Positions 51,032-61,077 are shown, numbered from the stretch's first letter. The stretch: DNA of 64,000 nt from Schaalia dentiphila ATCC 17982 (GCF_000154225.1 NZ_DS264586.1:1580527-1644526); one strand, 5' to 3'. The notes: generated by a model not told the origin, from the sequence alone. Program-made: numbers and translations.

Positions 51032-52219
51032 TCACCAACCATACCCAAGCTTGTATGCAATTCCTCCGTGCCCGGCACACATACCCCGATAGTCAGAAGC
51101 CCCCGGAGACGAGAAGCTCTCAGACCCATCGTGACAGATTGCCTTGTAGCGATTGCCGGTTGCGACATCCGCCCCTCCCGATCCATTGCCTGCCGAGGCG
51201 ACCGGGTACAGGCCCCACCATGCGCCCGAGTCGTAGAACCAGTGGCGCTCGCCGCCGATCCACTGAGTACCTGTCACCATGACGCCGGACGCGTTCAGGT
51301 AGTACCAGGAGCCTCCCTGGCTGAGCCAGCCGGTGACCATCGCGCCAGACTCATTGAAGTAGTACCAGGAATCACCGATCGCGTTCCAACCACTCACCAT
51401 GACGCCCGAGCCGTTCAGGTAGAACCAGGTACCGCCCTGGCTGAGCCAGCCGGTCTTCATGACGCCGGAGGAGTTCAGGAAGTACCAGGAGCCTCCCTGG
51501 CTGAGCCAACCGGTGACCATCGCGCCGGACTCATTGAAGTAGTACCAGGAACCACCGATCGCACTCCATCCGCGCACCATCGCGCCCGAAGCACCGAAGT
51601 AATACCAGGTACCGCCCTGGTTCAGCCAGCCAGTCGCCATCGCACCAGAGGCACCCAGGTAGTACCAAGTGCCATCGACCGTGATCCAGCCAGTACGCAT
51701 CACTCCGCTCTGCGGGTCCAGGAAGTACCAGGTTCCCGACACGTTGGCCCATCCACGCACCTGAGCACCCGAGGGCGCAAAGTACTCCCACGCTCCCCCA
51801 AGGTTGTACCATCCGGTCACCATGTATCCGCTACCGTTGAATCGGTATGTTGCCCCATCAATGTCACGCTTTTCATCACGTGCGTACGACCCATTGTCCA
51901 GGTCGTACCACCAGCCCACCGAATCCATCTTCCACGAGGGCTTCGGCGCGGGGGCCGGTTCCGGGGTGGGGGCTGGATCCGGGGTGGGGGCCGGTTCCGG
52001 GGTGGGGGCCGGATCCGGGGTGGGGGCTGGATCCGGGGTAGGTTCAGCGGTGGGATCCGCCGTCGGCTCCCCCATCGGGACCTCGGCGGCGACGCCCACA
52101 GGCTCACCGCCTTGGCTCGAGACGGCTGGGAAGGCATAAGCGGGAGCCAACGGACCAACAACAAGGGCGGCAGCACCAAGGGCCGCCATCACGCTCCTGT
52201 GCAGATTGATGGGTCGCAT
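51032..52219 (-). CDS. Secreted cell-wall-binding repeat protein 2 with Cys-containing C-terminus
   Basis: 395 aa. Signal peptide (about 1-29, APAYA-F), then a Pro-rich linker made of PAPTPD/PAPTPE units encoded by an 18-bp tandem repeat. About eleven CW_1/choline-binding-type repeats follow (TGWLSQGGSWYYLNASGVM). After a Gly/Ser-rich joint comes a 45-residue end (RYKAICHDGSESFSSPGASD, then YRGMCAGHGGIAYKLGYGW) resembling DUF3761-type domains with two cysteines. It likely sits on the cell wall; the end domain may be the functional part. Strong promoter and terminator make it a single-gene unit. Confidence 0.88.
   Translation of the reverse strand: MRPINLHRSVMAALGAAALVVGPLAPAYAFPAVSSQGGEPVGVAAEVPMGEPTADPTAEPTPDPAPTPDPAPTPEPAPTPDPAPTPEPAPAPKPSWKMDSVGWWYDLDNGSYARDEKRDIDGATYRFNGSGYMVTGWYNLGGAWEYFAPSGAQVRGWANVSGTWYFLDPQSGVMRTGWITVDGTWYYLGASGAMATGWLNQGGTWYYFGASGAMVRGWSAIGGSWYYFNESGAMVTGWLSQGGSWYFLNSSGVMKTGWLSQGGTWFYLNGSGVMVSGWNAIGDSWYYFNESGAMVTGWLSQGGSWYYLNASGVMVTGTQWIGGERHWFYDSGAWWGLYPVASAGNGSGGADVATGNRYKAICHDGSESFSSPGASDYRGMCAGHGGIAYKLGYGW
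51951..52040 (-). repeat. 18-bp tandem repeat, five copies
   Basis: Unit GGGGCCGGTTCCGGGGTG (plus strand), five copies with small T/A and C/T changes. It encodes the PAPTPD/E linker of cell-wall repeat protein 2, so copy number may vary between strains without breaking the frame. Confidence 0.9.
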
Positions 52220-52325
52220 ATCTTATTCCTCTCTGAATAGAAGACGGTGAGCGCGCACATCCCTTCAGCGGGACAGGGACGCTCTGTCGACGAATGCACA
52301 TTAGTTTCGCAGCATTCCTTTACTG

Positions 52326-52354
52326 ACTATACACAAGGTAATATGACGCACCAA
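52326..52354 (-). promoter_or_regulatory. Promoter of cell-wall repeat gene 2
   Basis: TTGGTG (52354-52349), exactly 17 nt, TATAGT (52331-52326). Predicted leader of about 100 nt, similar to that of gene 1. Confidence 0.7.
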
Positions 52355-52406
52355 ATAAGACGCCATCCGCGTTTCCAGTCGCAGCGAAAAGGCATCAATG
52401 CGCACG

Positions 52407-52445
52407 AAAAAGCCCCGCCGATGAACGAACTCACCGGCAGGGCTT
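52407..52445 (-). terminator. Rho-independent terminator of the CAP-domain gene
   Basis: AAGCCC(T)GCCG pairs with CGGC(G)GGGCTT (52435-52445 with 52410-52420), followed by TTT on the reverse strand. Confidence 0.8.
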
Positions 52446-52457
52446 CAGAGTGTTGCG

Positions 52458-54425
52458 TCAGCGTTTGGCTCGACGCGATGCGACAACCGCACCGGCTCCA
52501 GCGACCAGAACCGCGACGGCTCCCACGCCCACCCACACGGAGGATGCACCGGTCGCTGCGAGGGCATCAGCGCGCGCCTGCGTCGGGGTGGAAGCATCCT
52601 GGGCTGCGGGGACGGATGCCTGCGTCGGATCAGCACTCAGGGTAATGTCGAGGCGAGCGGTCACCGCGCCCTGATCGTCGGCGGGAGTGCTCGTCTCAGG
52701 TGCAGCCGGGGTGGCATCACCGTTCGCGGGGGCGGAAGGCGTGACAGACGGGTTGCCATCACCGTTCGCGGGGGCGGAAGGCGTGACAGACGGGTTGCCA
52801 TCACCGTTGGCGGGAGCTGAGGGCTCCGAAGCCGGGTCGCCACCACCGTTTGCGGGAGCGGAGGGGGCAGCAGACGAAACGGAAGGAGCGGGCGTCTGAC
52901 CGGGCTCCTGGCCCACGGAGGGGTTCTCATCGCCGTTCGCGAGCGCGGGTGTCTCATCCGACGGGGCCTGCTGATCCGGCGTCGAATCTACCCCGTCACC
53001 CACGGAGAGGTTGTTGCCATCCTGCTCGACAGAGAGGGTCGTGCAACGCGTGAGGGCATCGCGATACTCGGTGGCGGTCAAGTAGCGGCCAGCGTTCTCG
53101 CCACCCTGCAGCGTGACGCCACCATCCTTTTCGGGGCGCACGGCGGTCTGGGATGCAATGGACTCCGCGACACGATCAAGCTCAGCGTCGATATCCGCGA
53201 GAGAGGTGACGGGCTTCCTTTCCTCAGCCGAGGCCAGATACTCGTCCAGAGCAGCCTGAGCGGCGTTGACAGATGCCTGCGTGTCGATCACGGCCTGCTG
53301 ACGCTCAGCAGAGGGTGCGGTGTCAGCGGGTGCGGGCATCGAGGTCGCGGGCGCAGCAGATCCAGCGTTTGCGGGGAGGCTCGACACGTCAACGGGGAGG
53401 GCGACACCGGGAAGGGAACCCACCTTGTTCTGCCAGGAGTTGGCGCGCTGCGCGTCGCCGCCACCCGCGAGGCCGGAGACGTAGTTGGTGCTGTCGGCGT
53501 TGAAAGCGGCTCCGTCGAAGCCGTACGCGGACGCAGTATCGCCAGTCGTGTGGAAGCGCGACACGTTGGGCGAGCCGCCGGTGACGGCGTAGAACTTCTG
53601 AGTGCCGTAGATACGCGTAAAGTTACCGTGCTTCGCGATATGCACGCCGACGCCAACAACGTTGTTCTGGGCCAGCATGTTCTTGTCGTGGCCAGAGTAG
53701 TTCTTCCACTGATCGAAGAGCGCGTCCGCCGCCTGCATCGGATTCTTGGAGGTGCCATAGGCGCCCCACTTGTCGCCGAAGTTCTCTCGATGGTTGTAGG
53801 CGATGTTCTCACCGGCGTAGGTCGTGTCACCGCCGTCGAGCTTGCCCGAGCCGAAGTACTTGTAGTCCGGGTCGTGGTTGAAGTCATCATGGTCCGACAT
53901 GTGCTTGCTCCACGCGCGAGCGTCGGTGGTCACCGTATCGGAGACAACCAGCTCGGGCAGGCCAGCGTTGGCTCGGTAGGCGTTCATCTTCTGAATGACG
54001 AGAGCCTCGATGATGCGCGCCTGGGTGGCGTCGTCGACCTGGGACCAGTCGACCCAGTCGAGGCCACGGCTCGCAGTATCCGCTGCAGACGCAGCCTCAC
54101 CGGCGGACGTTGCGGGCTCAAGGGCACTCTGCTTCGCAGCCTCGAGTGCAGCCTGCGCATCGGCGAGGGCAGCTCGCAGCTCGGACTCATGGGCGGGGTC
54201 CAGGGCGGGAGTCGCAGAGTTACCCGCGGCTGCGGCGGCGTAGCTCGCCAGAAGCGGATTGTATTCAGCGGCGATACGACCTTCCACCCCCGACAGGGCG
54301 TTGCAGAACGCGTCGCTGGTCGTCGCGTTTCCCTCAGCGAGAGTGGGGATGACGACGAGGGCAGCTGCGATCGTGGTTGCAGCGAGGACCACGGACATGT
54401 GCGTACGAGTGAGCTGGAACGACAT
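52458..54425 (-). CDS. CAP/SCP-domain surface protein with LAATG sorting signal
   Basis: 655 aa. Signal peptide about 1-31. The CAP (cysteine-rich secretory/SCP-like) domain spans about 140-280, with NAYRANAGLPELVVS, WSKHMSDHDDFNHDP, YAGENIAYN and NNVVGVGVHI. Helical Ala-rich flanks follow, then a disordered tail with 14-residue repeats (PSAPANGDGNPSVT). The C-terminus is LAATG (622-626), a membrane helix and RRAKR, a sorting signal of the LAXTG type linked to class E sortases. The protein is probably wall-anchored. No sortase gene is in this window. Confidence 0.9.
   Translation of the reverse strand: MSFQLTRTHMSVVLAATTIAAALVVIPTLAEGNATTSDAFCNALSGVEGRIAAEYNPLLASYAAAAAGNSATPALDPAHESELRAALADAQAALEAAKQSALEPATSAGEAASAADTASRGLDWVDWSQVDDATQARIIEALVIQKMNAYRANAGLPELVVSDTVTTDARAWSKHMSDHDDFNHDPDYKYFGSGKLDGGDTTYAGENIAYNHRENFGDKWGAYGTSKNPMQAADALFDQWKNYSGHDKNMLAQNNVVGVGVHIAKHGNFTRIYGTQKFYAVTGGSPNVSRFHTTGDTASAYGFDGAAFNADSTNYVSGLAGGGDAQRANSWQNKVGSLPGVALPVDVSSLPANAGSAAPATSMPAPADTAPSAERQQAVIDTQASVNAAQAALDEYLASAEERKPVTSLADIDAELDRVAESIASQTAVRPEKDGGVTLQGGENAGRYLTATEYRDALTRCTTLSVEQDGNNLSVGDGVDSTPDQQAPSDETPALANGDENPSVGQEPGQTPAPSVSSAAPSAPANGGGDPASEPSAPANGDGNPSVTPSAPANGDGNPSVTPSAPANGDATPAAPETSTPADDQGAVTARLDITLSADPTQASVPAAQDASTPTQARADALAATGASSVWVGVGAVAVLVAGAGAVVASRRAKR
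52715..52864 (-). repeat. 42-bp tandem repeat, about 3.5 copies
   Basis: Copies start at 52715, 52757 and 52799, with a partial one at 52841. The first two are nearly identical; the others have diverged. They encode the PSAPANGDGNPSVT repeats of the CAP-domain protein. Confidence 0.9.
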
Positions 54426-54651
54426 TGACTACCGGCCTCACACAATGGAACAAGAACAGGTCAATCTTTCCACGCGGTACAGTACTTTTCAAGGTTTTAT
54501 CAGTAAGTCGTTACAGATGAATCCACCTATTTTCAATGCTTTCTCAGTTTGACAGGTTTTGAGCATCCCGCATGCCGATACCGAAACGTTATATTTCGGA
54601 CAAAACAACTGACCAGGCTGCAACCACAAGCACAACCACTGCTCAAGCAAT

Positions 54652-54683
54652 AAAAAAAATCGACACCCGAAACCGGATGTCGA
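54652..54683 (-). terminator. Rho-independent terminator after tRNA-Ala
   Basis: TCGACATCCG pairs with CGGGTGTCGA around a GTTT loop, followed by eight T residues on the reverse strand. Confidence 0.93.
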
Positions 54684-54692
54684 AGTTTTCTG

Positions 54693-54765
54693 TGGAGCTA
54701 GGGGGATTCGAACCCCCGACCTCTTCCATGCCATGGAAGCGCGCTACCAACTGCGCCATAGCCCC
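54693..54765 (-). tRNA. tRNA-Ala (anticodon GGC)
   Basis: 73 nt. Acceptor GGGGCTA pairs with TAGCTCC, with A as discriminator. The anticodon arm CTTCC-ATGGCAT-GGAAG has GGC in the loop. The T-arm GGGGGTTCGAATCCCCC is canonical. CCA is not encoded. A strong terminator follows. Confidence 0.96.
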
Positions 54766-54901
54766 GTTATTTAGTTCGTCGCCCTGGCGACCTGATAAAT
54801 AATAGCGAACCTTTCGAGAATGACGCAAATCCAATCGAGTGCCCCTCGTCACAACGCTCAGTAACCATGATATTCGGCGGTCACGAGGGGCCGGAGAGCC
54901 A

Positions 54902-55636
54902 TCACGCCCCCAAAATGTCCTCACGAGAGCCGATGTTGTGCGACGCCAAGCGCCACCCGCTGATCGCCGCGCTCTTAGAGGTCGACATCCCGACAGGCAC
55001 GAGCTCCGACCAGTGGCAGTTATCGACGCCGCGCAGCCCATTGAAGACCGCCGGATCCAGGCCCAGCAGCGACACGATGCCACGTGCGATCGCGGAGCCA
55101 TGCGAAACGACAATCAGAGACTGGTCCCCGCGGCACGCCCGTGCCGCTTCCAAGACGGCATCGCGAACGCGCTCACCCACAACCTCGGAGCGTTCCACCT
55201 CAGCGAGGTCACACTCCCCCTGAGCGCGATACTGCGCGTAGGCCTCGGCCTGCTCGGCGGCGATCTCCTCGTAGGTCTTACCCTCAAAGCTCCCGTAGAA
55301 GCGCTCCGTGAGCCGCTCATCGAGTGCCGGCCCCTCGCAGGGATATCCAGCGATGTCGAAGACGCGTGCGATGATCCTCGCGGTATCCACCGCGCGTCCC
55401 AGGGGCGAGCTCACGATACGCACTCCCCCGTCGTCGTAGCTGCGCCCATCTTCGGCGGCAATCATACCAACCTCGGCGCTCGGCTCGCACAGGCGGCTCA
55501 CCAGCACGCCGGCGGCACCCGCAGCCTGGGACCGTCCGGCCTCGTTCAAGGGTTGATCGATACGCCCCTGAAAGCGCCGCGCCAGGTTGAAATCCGTTTG
55601 GCCGTGGCGCAGCAGAACGATCCGCGAGGCGCTCAC
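54902..55636 (-). CDS. Histidine phosphatase family protein (phosphoglycerate mutase-like)
   Basis: 244 aa. The catalytic motif LRHGQTDFN (phosphorylated His at about 11) and the second histidine in VVSHGSAIARG are present, with arginine in SSPLGRAVDTA. Members act on phosphorylated small molecules; in actinobacteria the gene after rsfS is often annotated as a phosphoglycerate mutase-like or glucosyl-3-phosphoglycerate phosphatase-type protein. It overlaps rsfS by 4 bp. Substrate not determinable here. Confidence 0.87.
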   Translation of the reverse strand: MSASRIVLLRHGQTDFNLARRFQGRIDQPLNEAGRSQAAGAAGVLVSRLCEPSAEVGMIAAEDGRSYDDGGVRIVSSPLGRAVDTARIIARVFDIAGYPCEGPALDERLTERFYGSFEGKTYEEIAAEQAEAYAQYRAQGECDLAEVERSEVVGERVRDAVLEAARACRGDQSLIVVSHGSAIARGIVSLLGLDPAVFNGLRGVDNCHWSELVPVGMSTSKSAAISGWRLASHNIGSREDILGA

Positions 55637-56058
55637 TGCGCACTCTCCACACCGTGCGCGGCAGCACGCTCGGCGGCAGCGGCGCGGGCCTCGTCGATGT
55701 CGACGTCGATCGGCACGGCCGGGCAGTCACCCCACAGGCGCTCGAGAGCGTAGTACTCGCGCTCTTCCTCGGACAGGACGTGAACGAGCAGATCCGAGTA
55801 GTCCAGGAGCACCCACGTGCCCTCCGCACGCCCCTCGATGTGGGCGGGGCGGCGCTGCTGCTCGGCCCAGATACGATCCATGATGTCCTCGGCGATGGCG
55901 CGCACCTGACGGTCCGTCGGCGCCGAAACAACCACGAATGCGTCAGCCAGGGCGAGCTTGCTGGTCACGTCAACAAGCACCGGGTTGATGCCGCCGCGGT
56001 CGTGCGCGGTGCGAGCAACCAGGCTCGCCAGTTCTGCGGTAGCGTCGGGAAGGCTCAC
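55633..56058 (-). CDS. rsfS: Ribosomal silencing factor RsfS
   Basis: 141 aa, usual for RsfS with a short extra tail. The conserved block is present: KLALADAFVVVSAPTDRQVR, then GTWVLLDYSDLLVHVLS. It binds uL14 and stops subunit joining when nutrients are low. Position between nadD and the histidine phosphatase is the standard actinobacterial order. It overlaps the downstream gene by 4 bp. Confidence 0.94.
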   Translation of the reverse strand: MSLPDATAELASLVARTAHDRGGINPVLVDVTSKLALADAFVVVSAPTDRQVRAIAEDIMDRIWAEQQRRPAHIEGRAEGTWVLLDYSDLLVHVLSEEEREYYALERLWGDCPAVPIDVDIDEARAAAAERAAAHGVESAQ

Positions 56059-56071
56059 GTTTCTCCTTGGG

Positions 56072-56782
56072 TTATGACCGGTACAGGCCGTATTTGTTGA
56101 TGTATTGGACGACGCCGTCGGGCACCAGATACCACACCGGCTTCCCCTCTTCGACGCGCGTACGGCAGTCCGTCGAGGAGATCGCCATGGCGGGGACCTC
56201 CAGCAGCGACACGGACTCGTGCGGCAATCCAGGATCCGACAGGTTGTGCCCGGGGCGCGTCACGCCGATAAAGTGCGCCTGCTCAAAGAGCTTATCGGCG
56301 TCCTTCCACTGCGCGATCTGTGCCAGCGCGTCGGCACCCGTGATGAAGTAGAAATCCGAGTCCGGGTATTCGCGCGATAGGTCCGCCAGCGTATCGATCG
56401 TGTAGGTCGTCCCACCGCGGTCAATATCCACGCGAGACACGGCAAAACGAGGGTTCGAGGCGGTTGCGACGACCGTCATCAGGTAGCGGTGCTCCGCCGA
56501 GGTCACGCGTCGATCCGCCTTGAAGGGCTGCATGGCCGCGGGGACGAAGACGACCTGGTCGAGGCCGTAGACGTCCATGACCTCCGAGGCCGCGACGAGG
56601 TGGCCGTGGTGGATCGGATCGAATGTGCCGCCCATGATGCCGATCGCGCGGCGCCGACGCAGCGCGCGCGGGGGATGCTGGGGCGAGGCCGGGGCCGCGG
56701 TCGCCCCCGCCGTGGCCTCGGTGGTCTTTTCGATCGCGGACTCGTCGGAGGCCTGCAGCGCGTGGTTATCCTGCGTGCTCAC
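56072..56782 (-). CDS. nadD: Nicotinate-nucleotide adenylyltransferase
   Basis: 236 aa from the GTG at 56782, which overlaps the proA stop by 4 bp. Nucleotidyltransferase motifs [12 protein letters not shown] and [10 protein letters not shown] are intact. It makes nicotinate adenine dinucleotide from NaMN and ATP in NAD synthesis. A low-complexity Ala/Thr/Glu extension of about 45 residues precedes the core, unlike shorter family members. A more internal start is possible, but no better start codon with a ribosome binding site is seen. Confidence 0.92.
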   Translation of the reverse strand: MSTQDNHALQASDESAIEKTTEATAGATAAPASPQHPPRALRRRRAIGIMGGTFDPIHHGHLVAASEVMDVYGLDQVVFVPAAMQPFKADRRVTSAEHRYLMTVVATASNPRFAVSRVDIDRGGTTYTIDTLADLSREYPDSDFYFITGADALAQIAQWKDADKLFEQAHFIGVTRPGHNLSDPGLPHESVSLLEVPAMAISSTDCRTRVEEGKPVWYLVPDGVVQYINKYGLYRS

Positions 56783-58059
56783 GGGCGGATCGTTCCTTCT
56801 CCCTCGTAGATCCACGTGGTCGTCGTCAGTTCCGCGAGGCCCATCGGGCCGCGCGCGTGCAGCTTCTGCGTCGAGATACCCACTTCGGCACCCAGGCCCA
56901 GCTGACCACCGTCCGTGAAACGCGTCGAAGCATTCACGGCAATAGCAGCGGCATCGATGCCCGATCGGAACGCGCGCACGACGGCCACATCGGATGCCAC
57001 GATACCCTCCGTATGCCCCGAGGAATAGCGGCGAATATGCTCAATCGCCTCGTCAACGTCGGCGACGACGCGCACAGCCAGGTCCATCGAGAGGTACTCG
57101 GTCTCCCAGTCGGCCTCGGTCGCGTCGACGATCATCTCAGCATCGATCGAAGGCTGGCCATCGACGACGGTCCGTGTAGCCTCGTCCGCGTGGATCGTCA
57201 CGCCCGCCGTCGTCAGACGGGTGACGGCGGCGACGAGGAAACGCTCGGCGACATCGGCGTGCACGAGCAGAGTCTCCGCCGCGTTGCAGACGCCCACGCG
57301 CTGCGTCTTCGCGTTCATGATGATGGCCTCAGCGGCCTCCAGGTCGGCAGAGGCATCCACGTACACGTGACAGTTGCCCGTGCCCGTCTCAATAACCGGA
57401 ACCCGCGACTCTTCGACGACGGCATTGATCAGCCCCGCTCCCCCTCGCGGAATGAGCGCATCGATCGCTCCACGCGCGCGCATCATTGCTCGGGCACCCG
57501 CGCGGCCCCACGGATCCACCGTGGTGATCGCATCGGCGGGCAGGCCCACGGAGGTCAGCGCATCGCGGCACACCTCGATGAGGACGCGATTCGAGGACTG
57601 CGCGGCGCTTCCACCGCGCAGTACGACCGCGTTGCCGGCCTTCAGAGCAAGCGAGGCAGCGTCGATCGTCACGTTGGGGCGGGCCTCGTAGATGATGCCG
57701 ATAACGCCCAGGGGGACGCGCTCCTGCGTCACTCGCAGGCCAATATCGGTGCGCATTCCACGCACGACCTGACCGATCGGGTCAGGCAGACCCGCGATCT
57801 CGCGGACGGCCTCGGCGATTCCACGAATACGATCGGGGGTCAGAGCGAGGCGATCCAGCAGGCCCTCGCTCATCTGCTCCGCACGTCCGCGGGCGACATC
57901 TTCAGCATTAGCGGCCAGGATCTGGTCACTGCGATCAATGAGCGCAGCCGCAATCGCCTCGAGACCGCGGTTTTTTACCTGGGTCGTCGCGTTCGCGAGC
58001 ACTCGCGCCGCAGCGCGAGCAGCATCCGTCACCTGGGAAATATCTGCAGCAGTATCCAC
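56779..58059 (-). CDS. proA: Gamma-glutamyl phosphate reductase
   Basis: 426 aa from the GTG at 58059; a GTG at 58077 is the alternative. It belongs to the aldehyde dehydrogenase superfamily with the catalytic cysteine in [13 protein letters not shown] and the signature [24 protein letters not shown] near the end. It reduces gamma-glutamyl phosphate with NADPH to glutamate semialdehyde, step two of proline synthesis. Directly downstream of proB. No clear Shine-Dalgarno. Confidence 0.93.
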   Translation of the reverse strand: MDTAADISQVTDAARAAARVLANATTQVKNRGLEAIAAALIDRSDQILAANAEDVARGRAEQMSEGLLDRLALTPDRIRGIAEAVREIAGLPDPIGQVVRGMRTDIGLRVTQERVPLGVIGIIYEARPNVTIDAASLALKAGNAVVLRGGSAAQSSNRVLIEVCRDALTSVGLPADAITTVDPWGRAGARAMMRARGAIDALIPRGGAGLINAVVEESRVPVIETGTGNCHVYVDASADLEAAEAIIMNAKTQRVGVCNAAETLLVHADVAERFLVAAVTRLTTAGVTIHADEATRTVVDGQPSIDAEMIVDATEADWETEYLSMDLAVRVVADVDEAIEHIRRYSSGHTEGIVASDVAVVRAFRSGIDAAAIAVNASTRFTDGGQLGLGAEVGISTQKLHARGPMGLAELTTTTWIYEGEGTIRP

Positions 58060-58096
58060 CGGGCCATCATGGCACACGAGAGCCTGTCAAGCCGCG

Positions 58097-59224
58097 TCAG
58101 TCAGCGCTCAGCGCAGAAAATGCGTCGCCCAACACCGCCAGGTCATCGCGGTGGATGGCCGGCCTGGGGTGCTCATGACCCGCGGCTTGCAGTTCCGCGG
58201 TGCCCGATCCGGCGATCTCGGCCAGCGTGTCGGAGTCGTATCCCGACACACCGCGGGCGACCAGTCCCGTCGGGGAAGCCACGTCGACGACGTCACCGGC
58301 CTCGAAGTGGCCGAGCACGGAACGTACGCCTGCGACCAGCAGAGACTTCTTGCCGACCGTGATCGCCTGGGCTGCGCCCTCGTCGACGATGATTTCGCCG
58401 CGCGACGGGGCCACATGGGCGATCCACAGGCGCCGCGAGGCCGGACGCTCCCGCGACGGCTCGAACCACGTACCAACGTTCTTGCCCGCAAGCACCGACT
58501 CCAGAGCATCCGCGGATGCCAGCTGCACGCCAATGCCGCTGGTGGTCGCCAGCATGGCGGCCTGCACCTTCGTCGCCATGCCGCCCGTGCCCACGCGAGA
58601 GCCAGCGCCGGTCACGAGCACGCTCATGAGGTCGTCCGCGCTCTCGACCCGTTCGATCAGCTTCGAGCCCGGGTGGTCCGGAGGAGCGGTGTAGAGGCCG
58701 TCCACGTCAGTCAGCAGCACGAGGGCGTCGGCCTTGATCATCTGGGCGATGAGCGCGGCAAGGCGATCATTGTCGCCGAAACGCAGCTCGCGGGTGGTCA
58801 CCGCGTCGTTCTCGTTGAGAATCGGGACAACGCCGAGGCCGAGGAGTCGCGTCAGCGAGGCGCGCACGTTCGTATAGTGATCGCGGCGCATAACGTCGTC
58901 CGTGGTCAGCAGCACCTGGGCGGCATCGAGGTGATGCGCCTGGAAGGCGGCCGTCCACCGCGCCATCAGAAGCCCCTGGCCCATCGCGGCAGCGGCCTGC
59001 ACGCTCGGCAGGTCCTTCGGTTTCGAGGTGAAGCCAAGCGGATCAAGGCCCGCCGCGACCGCGCCCGACGACACGATGACGACCTCGCGGTCCGCCCCGC
59101 GCCAGCGCGCCACAAGGCGCGCGACCGAGTCAATACGATTCAGATCCAGGCCGCCGTCCTCGCGAGAGAGCGACGACGAGCCGATCTTGACGACGATGCG
59201 AGAAGCTGCGGACACTCCGCTCAT
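58097..59224 (-). CDS. proB: Glutamate 5-kinase
   Basis: 375 aa from the ATG at 59224, fixed by a 4-bp overlap with the obgE stop. The amino acid kinase core ([43 protein letters not shown]) is followed by a C-terminal PUA domain (about 280-360). It phosphorylates glutamate to start proline synthesis and is normally inhibited by proline. obgE-proB-proA is a common actinobacterial order. Confidence 0.94.
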   Translation of the reverse strand: MSGVSAASRIVVKIGSSSLSREDGGLDLNRIDSVARLVARWRGADREVVIVSSGAVAAGLDPLGFTSKPKDLPSVQAAAAMGQGLLMARWTAAFQAHHLDAAQVLLTTDDVMRRDHYTNVRASLTRLLGLGVVPILNENDAVTTRELRFGDNDRLAALIAQMIKADALVLLTDVDGLYTAPPDHPGSKLIERVESADDLMSVLVTGAGSRVGTGGMATKVQAAMLATTSGIGVQLASADALESVLAGKNVGTWFEPSRERPASRRLWIAHVAPSRGEIIVDEGAAQAITVGKKSLLVAGVRSVLGHFEAGDVVDVASPTGLVARGVSGYDSDTLAEIAGSGTAELQAAGHEHPRPAIHRDDLAVLGDAFSALSAD

Positions 59225-60744
59225 GACTGATCCGACGCATCGGTCCAGTGTCCGGCCTGGCGCTCCGTCCACAGCTCGTCGCGGGCAGCGGTCTTGGCAT
59301 CCATGACCTGGTGATACACCTCGCGACGTTCCTTACGGCTCGGACGCGCGTTCTGATCCAGGCGCAGGTCGGTACCTCGCGAACCCAGCAGCTCCGGTCC
59401 GGTCGTCAGGGTCGGCTCCCAGTCGAAGACGACGCCTCCGTCCAGGTCGCCGATCACGACGGTGTCGCCGGCGACCGCGCCAGCCTTCATCAGCTCGTCC
59501 TCAACACCCGCGGCGTTCAGGCGATCCGCCAGGTAGCCCACGGCCTCGTCGTTAGCGAAGTCGGTCTGACGCACCCAGCGCTCCGGCTTGTCGCCGCGCA
59601 CCTGGAAGACTTCCTCGCCGTCCTTACGGGTCTTGCGCACCGTGATCTCCACGCTGCGCCCGACCGCCTTCGGACGGATAACGGGACGGGCGGCCTCGAG
59701 GGCGGGACGCTTCACGCGCTCCGCCTCGACGATGCCGGCCAGAGCAAAAGACAGCTCCTTGAGGCCCTCGTGGGACACGGCGGACACCTCAAGGACGGGC
59801 CAGCCGAAAGACTCCAGGTCCGGGCGCGTGATCTCGGCAAGATCACGACCGTCCGGGATGTCGATCTTGTTCAAAACGATGACGCGGGGACGCTCCATAA
59901 TCGGCACGTAGCCCTCGACCTGCGTCAGGTCGCCCTGGTAGGCCTCCAGCTCCGCCTCGATGATGCGCAGGTCCTCAACCGGCTCGCGATCGGTCTCGAA
60001 GGCGGCGGTGTCAAGCACGTGCACGATAACCGCGCAACGCTCGATGTGGCGCAGGAAGTCGAGGCCGAGGCCTCGTCCCTGGGAGGCACCGGGGATCAGG
60101 CCGGGAACGTCGGCCACCGTGTAGCGCGTATCGCCAGCCGACACGACGCCCAGGTTCGGGACCAGCGTCGTAAAGGGGTAATCGGCGATCTTCGGGCGCG
60201 CCGAGCTCAGGGCCGCAATCAGCGAGGACTTACCCGCCGACGGGAAGCCAACGAGAGCCACGTCCGCGACGGACTTCAACTCAAGGATGACGTCGCGCTC
60301 CTCGCCGGGCTCGCCCAGCAGGGCGAAGCCGGGGGCCTTACGGGCCTTCGACGCCAGCGCAGCGTTGCCCAGGCCACCGCGACCACCTTCGGCGACCACG
60401 TAACGGGCGCCCGCACCCGTTAGGTCAGCGAGCAGCTCACCCGACATCGACTTGACGACAGTTCCCTCGGGAACCGGCAGGATGATGTCCGCGCCGGTCT
60501 TACCCTGACGGAAGTCACCCATGCCGGGCGTGCCATTATCCGCACGACGATGCGGGCTGCGGTGGTAGTTCAGAAGCGTGGTCTCCTGCTCACTCACCTC
60601 CAGGATGACCGAGCCGCCATTGCCTCCGTCTCCGCCGTCAGGGCCGGCCAGCGGCTTGAACTTTTCACGCTTAATCGAGGCAACGCCGTTACCGCCGTTA
60701 CCACCCATCGCATGCAGAGTCACGCGATCCACGAAGTCTGCCAC
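59221..60744 (-). CDS. obgE: GTPase ObgE/CgtA
   Basis: 507 aa from the GTG at 60744 with AGGAG upstream. Three domains: a Gly-rich Obg fold (about 1-158), a GTPase domain with P-loop [11 protein letters not shown] and [13 protein letters not shown], and a C-terminal OCT domain (about 340-430) ending in a basic tail. It is an essential large-subunit assembly and stress GTPase. It lies after rplU-rpmA, the usual place, but a hairpin separates it from rpmA, so it may have its own promoter. Confidence 0.94.
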   Translation of the reverse strand: MADFVDRVTLHAMGGNGGNGVASIKREKFKPLAGPDGGDGGNGGSVILEVSEQETTLLNYHRSPHRRADNGTPGMGDFRQGKTGADIILPVPEGTVVKSMSGELLADLTGAGARYVVAEGGRGGLGNAALASKARKAPGFALLGEPGEERDVILELKSVADVALVGFPSAGKSSLIAALSSARPKIADYPFTTLVPNLGVVSAGDTRYTVADVPGLIPGASQGRGLGLDFLRHIERCAVIVHVLDTAAFETDREPVEDLRIIEAELEAYQGDLTQVEGYVPIMERPRVIVLNKIDIPDGRDLAEITRPDLESFGWPVLEVSAVSHEGLKELSFALAGIVEAERVKRPALEAARPVIRPKAVGRSVEITVRKTRKDGEEVFQVRGDKPERWVRQTDFANDEAVGYLADRLNAAGVEDELMKAGAVAGDTVVIGDLDGGVVFDWEPTLTTGPELLGSRGTDLRLDQNARPSRKERREVYHQVMDAKTAARDELWTERQAGHWTDASDQS

Positions 60745-60776
60745 TGTTGCTCCTGACGACTGAAAATGAATGTTCA

Positions 60777-60807
60777 AAAGGGCGCCCGGCAACGCCGGAC
60801 GCCCTTT
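60777..60807 (-). terminator. Hairpin after rpmA
   Basis: AAAGGGCG-C-CCGGC pairs with GCCGG-A-CGCCCTTT around an AAC loop, 13 bp after the rpmA stop. It may end or attenuate rplU-rpmA transcription before obgE. Confidence 0.75.
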
Positions 60808-60819
60808 ATGCGCGCGGTC

Positions 60820-61077
60820 TCAGGCAGAGACCGGCGAAACGCTGACAACCTTGCGATCGCGCTTGCGGCCGAACTCAACCGCACCGGCGCGCAGGGCGAA
60901 CAGGGTGTCATCCTTGCCACGGCCAACGCCGTCGCCCGGGTGGAAGTGGGTGCCGCGCTGACGAACGAGGATCTCACCAGCGTTGACCAGCTGGCCGCCG
61001 TAGCGCTTCACGCCGAGGCGCTGCGCGTTCGAGTCGCGACCGTTACGGGAGGAACCAAGGCCCTTCTTATGTGCCAT
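60820..61077 (-). CDS. rpmA: 50S ribosomal protein bL27
   Basis: 85 aa, full length. It begins [20 protein letters not shown], the conserved N-terminus that reaches the peptidyl-transferase centre. No N-terminal prepeptide as in Firmicutes. Second gene of rplU-rpmA. Confidence 0.97.
   Translation of the reverse strand: MAHKKGLGSSRNGRDSNAQRLGVKRYGGQLVNAGEILVRQRGTHFHPGDGVGRGKDDTLFALRAGAVEFGRKRDRKVVSVSPVSA

Noticed and set aside
51270..51830. Regular repeats about 60 bp apart that could look like a CRISPR array
   Set aside because: They are coding repeats (TGW...WYYLN) of a cell-wall-binding protein, in frame, with no unique spacers.
52715..52864. 42-bp direct repeats as a possible mobile element or CRISPR remnant
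   Set aside because: In-frame coding repeat of the CAP-domain protein tail; no spacer structure.
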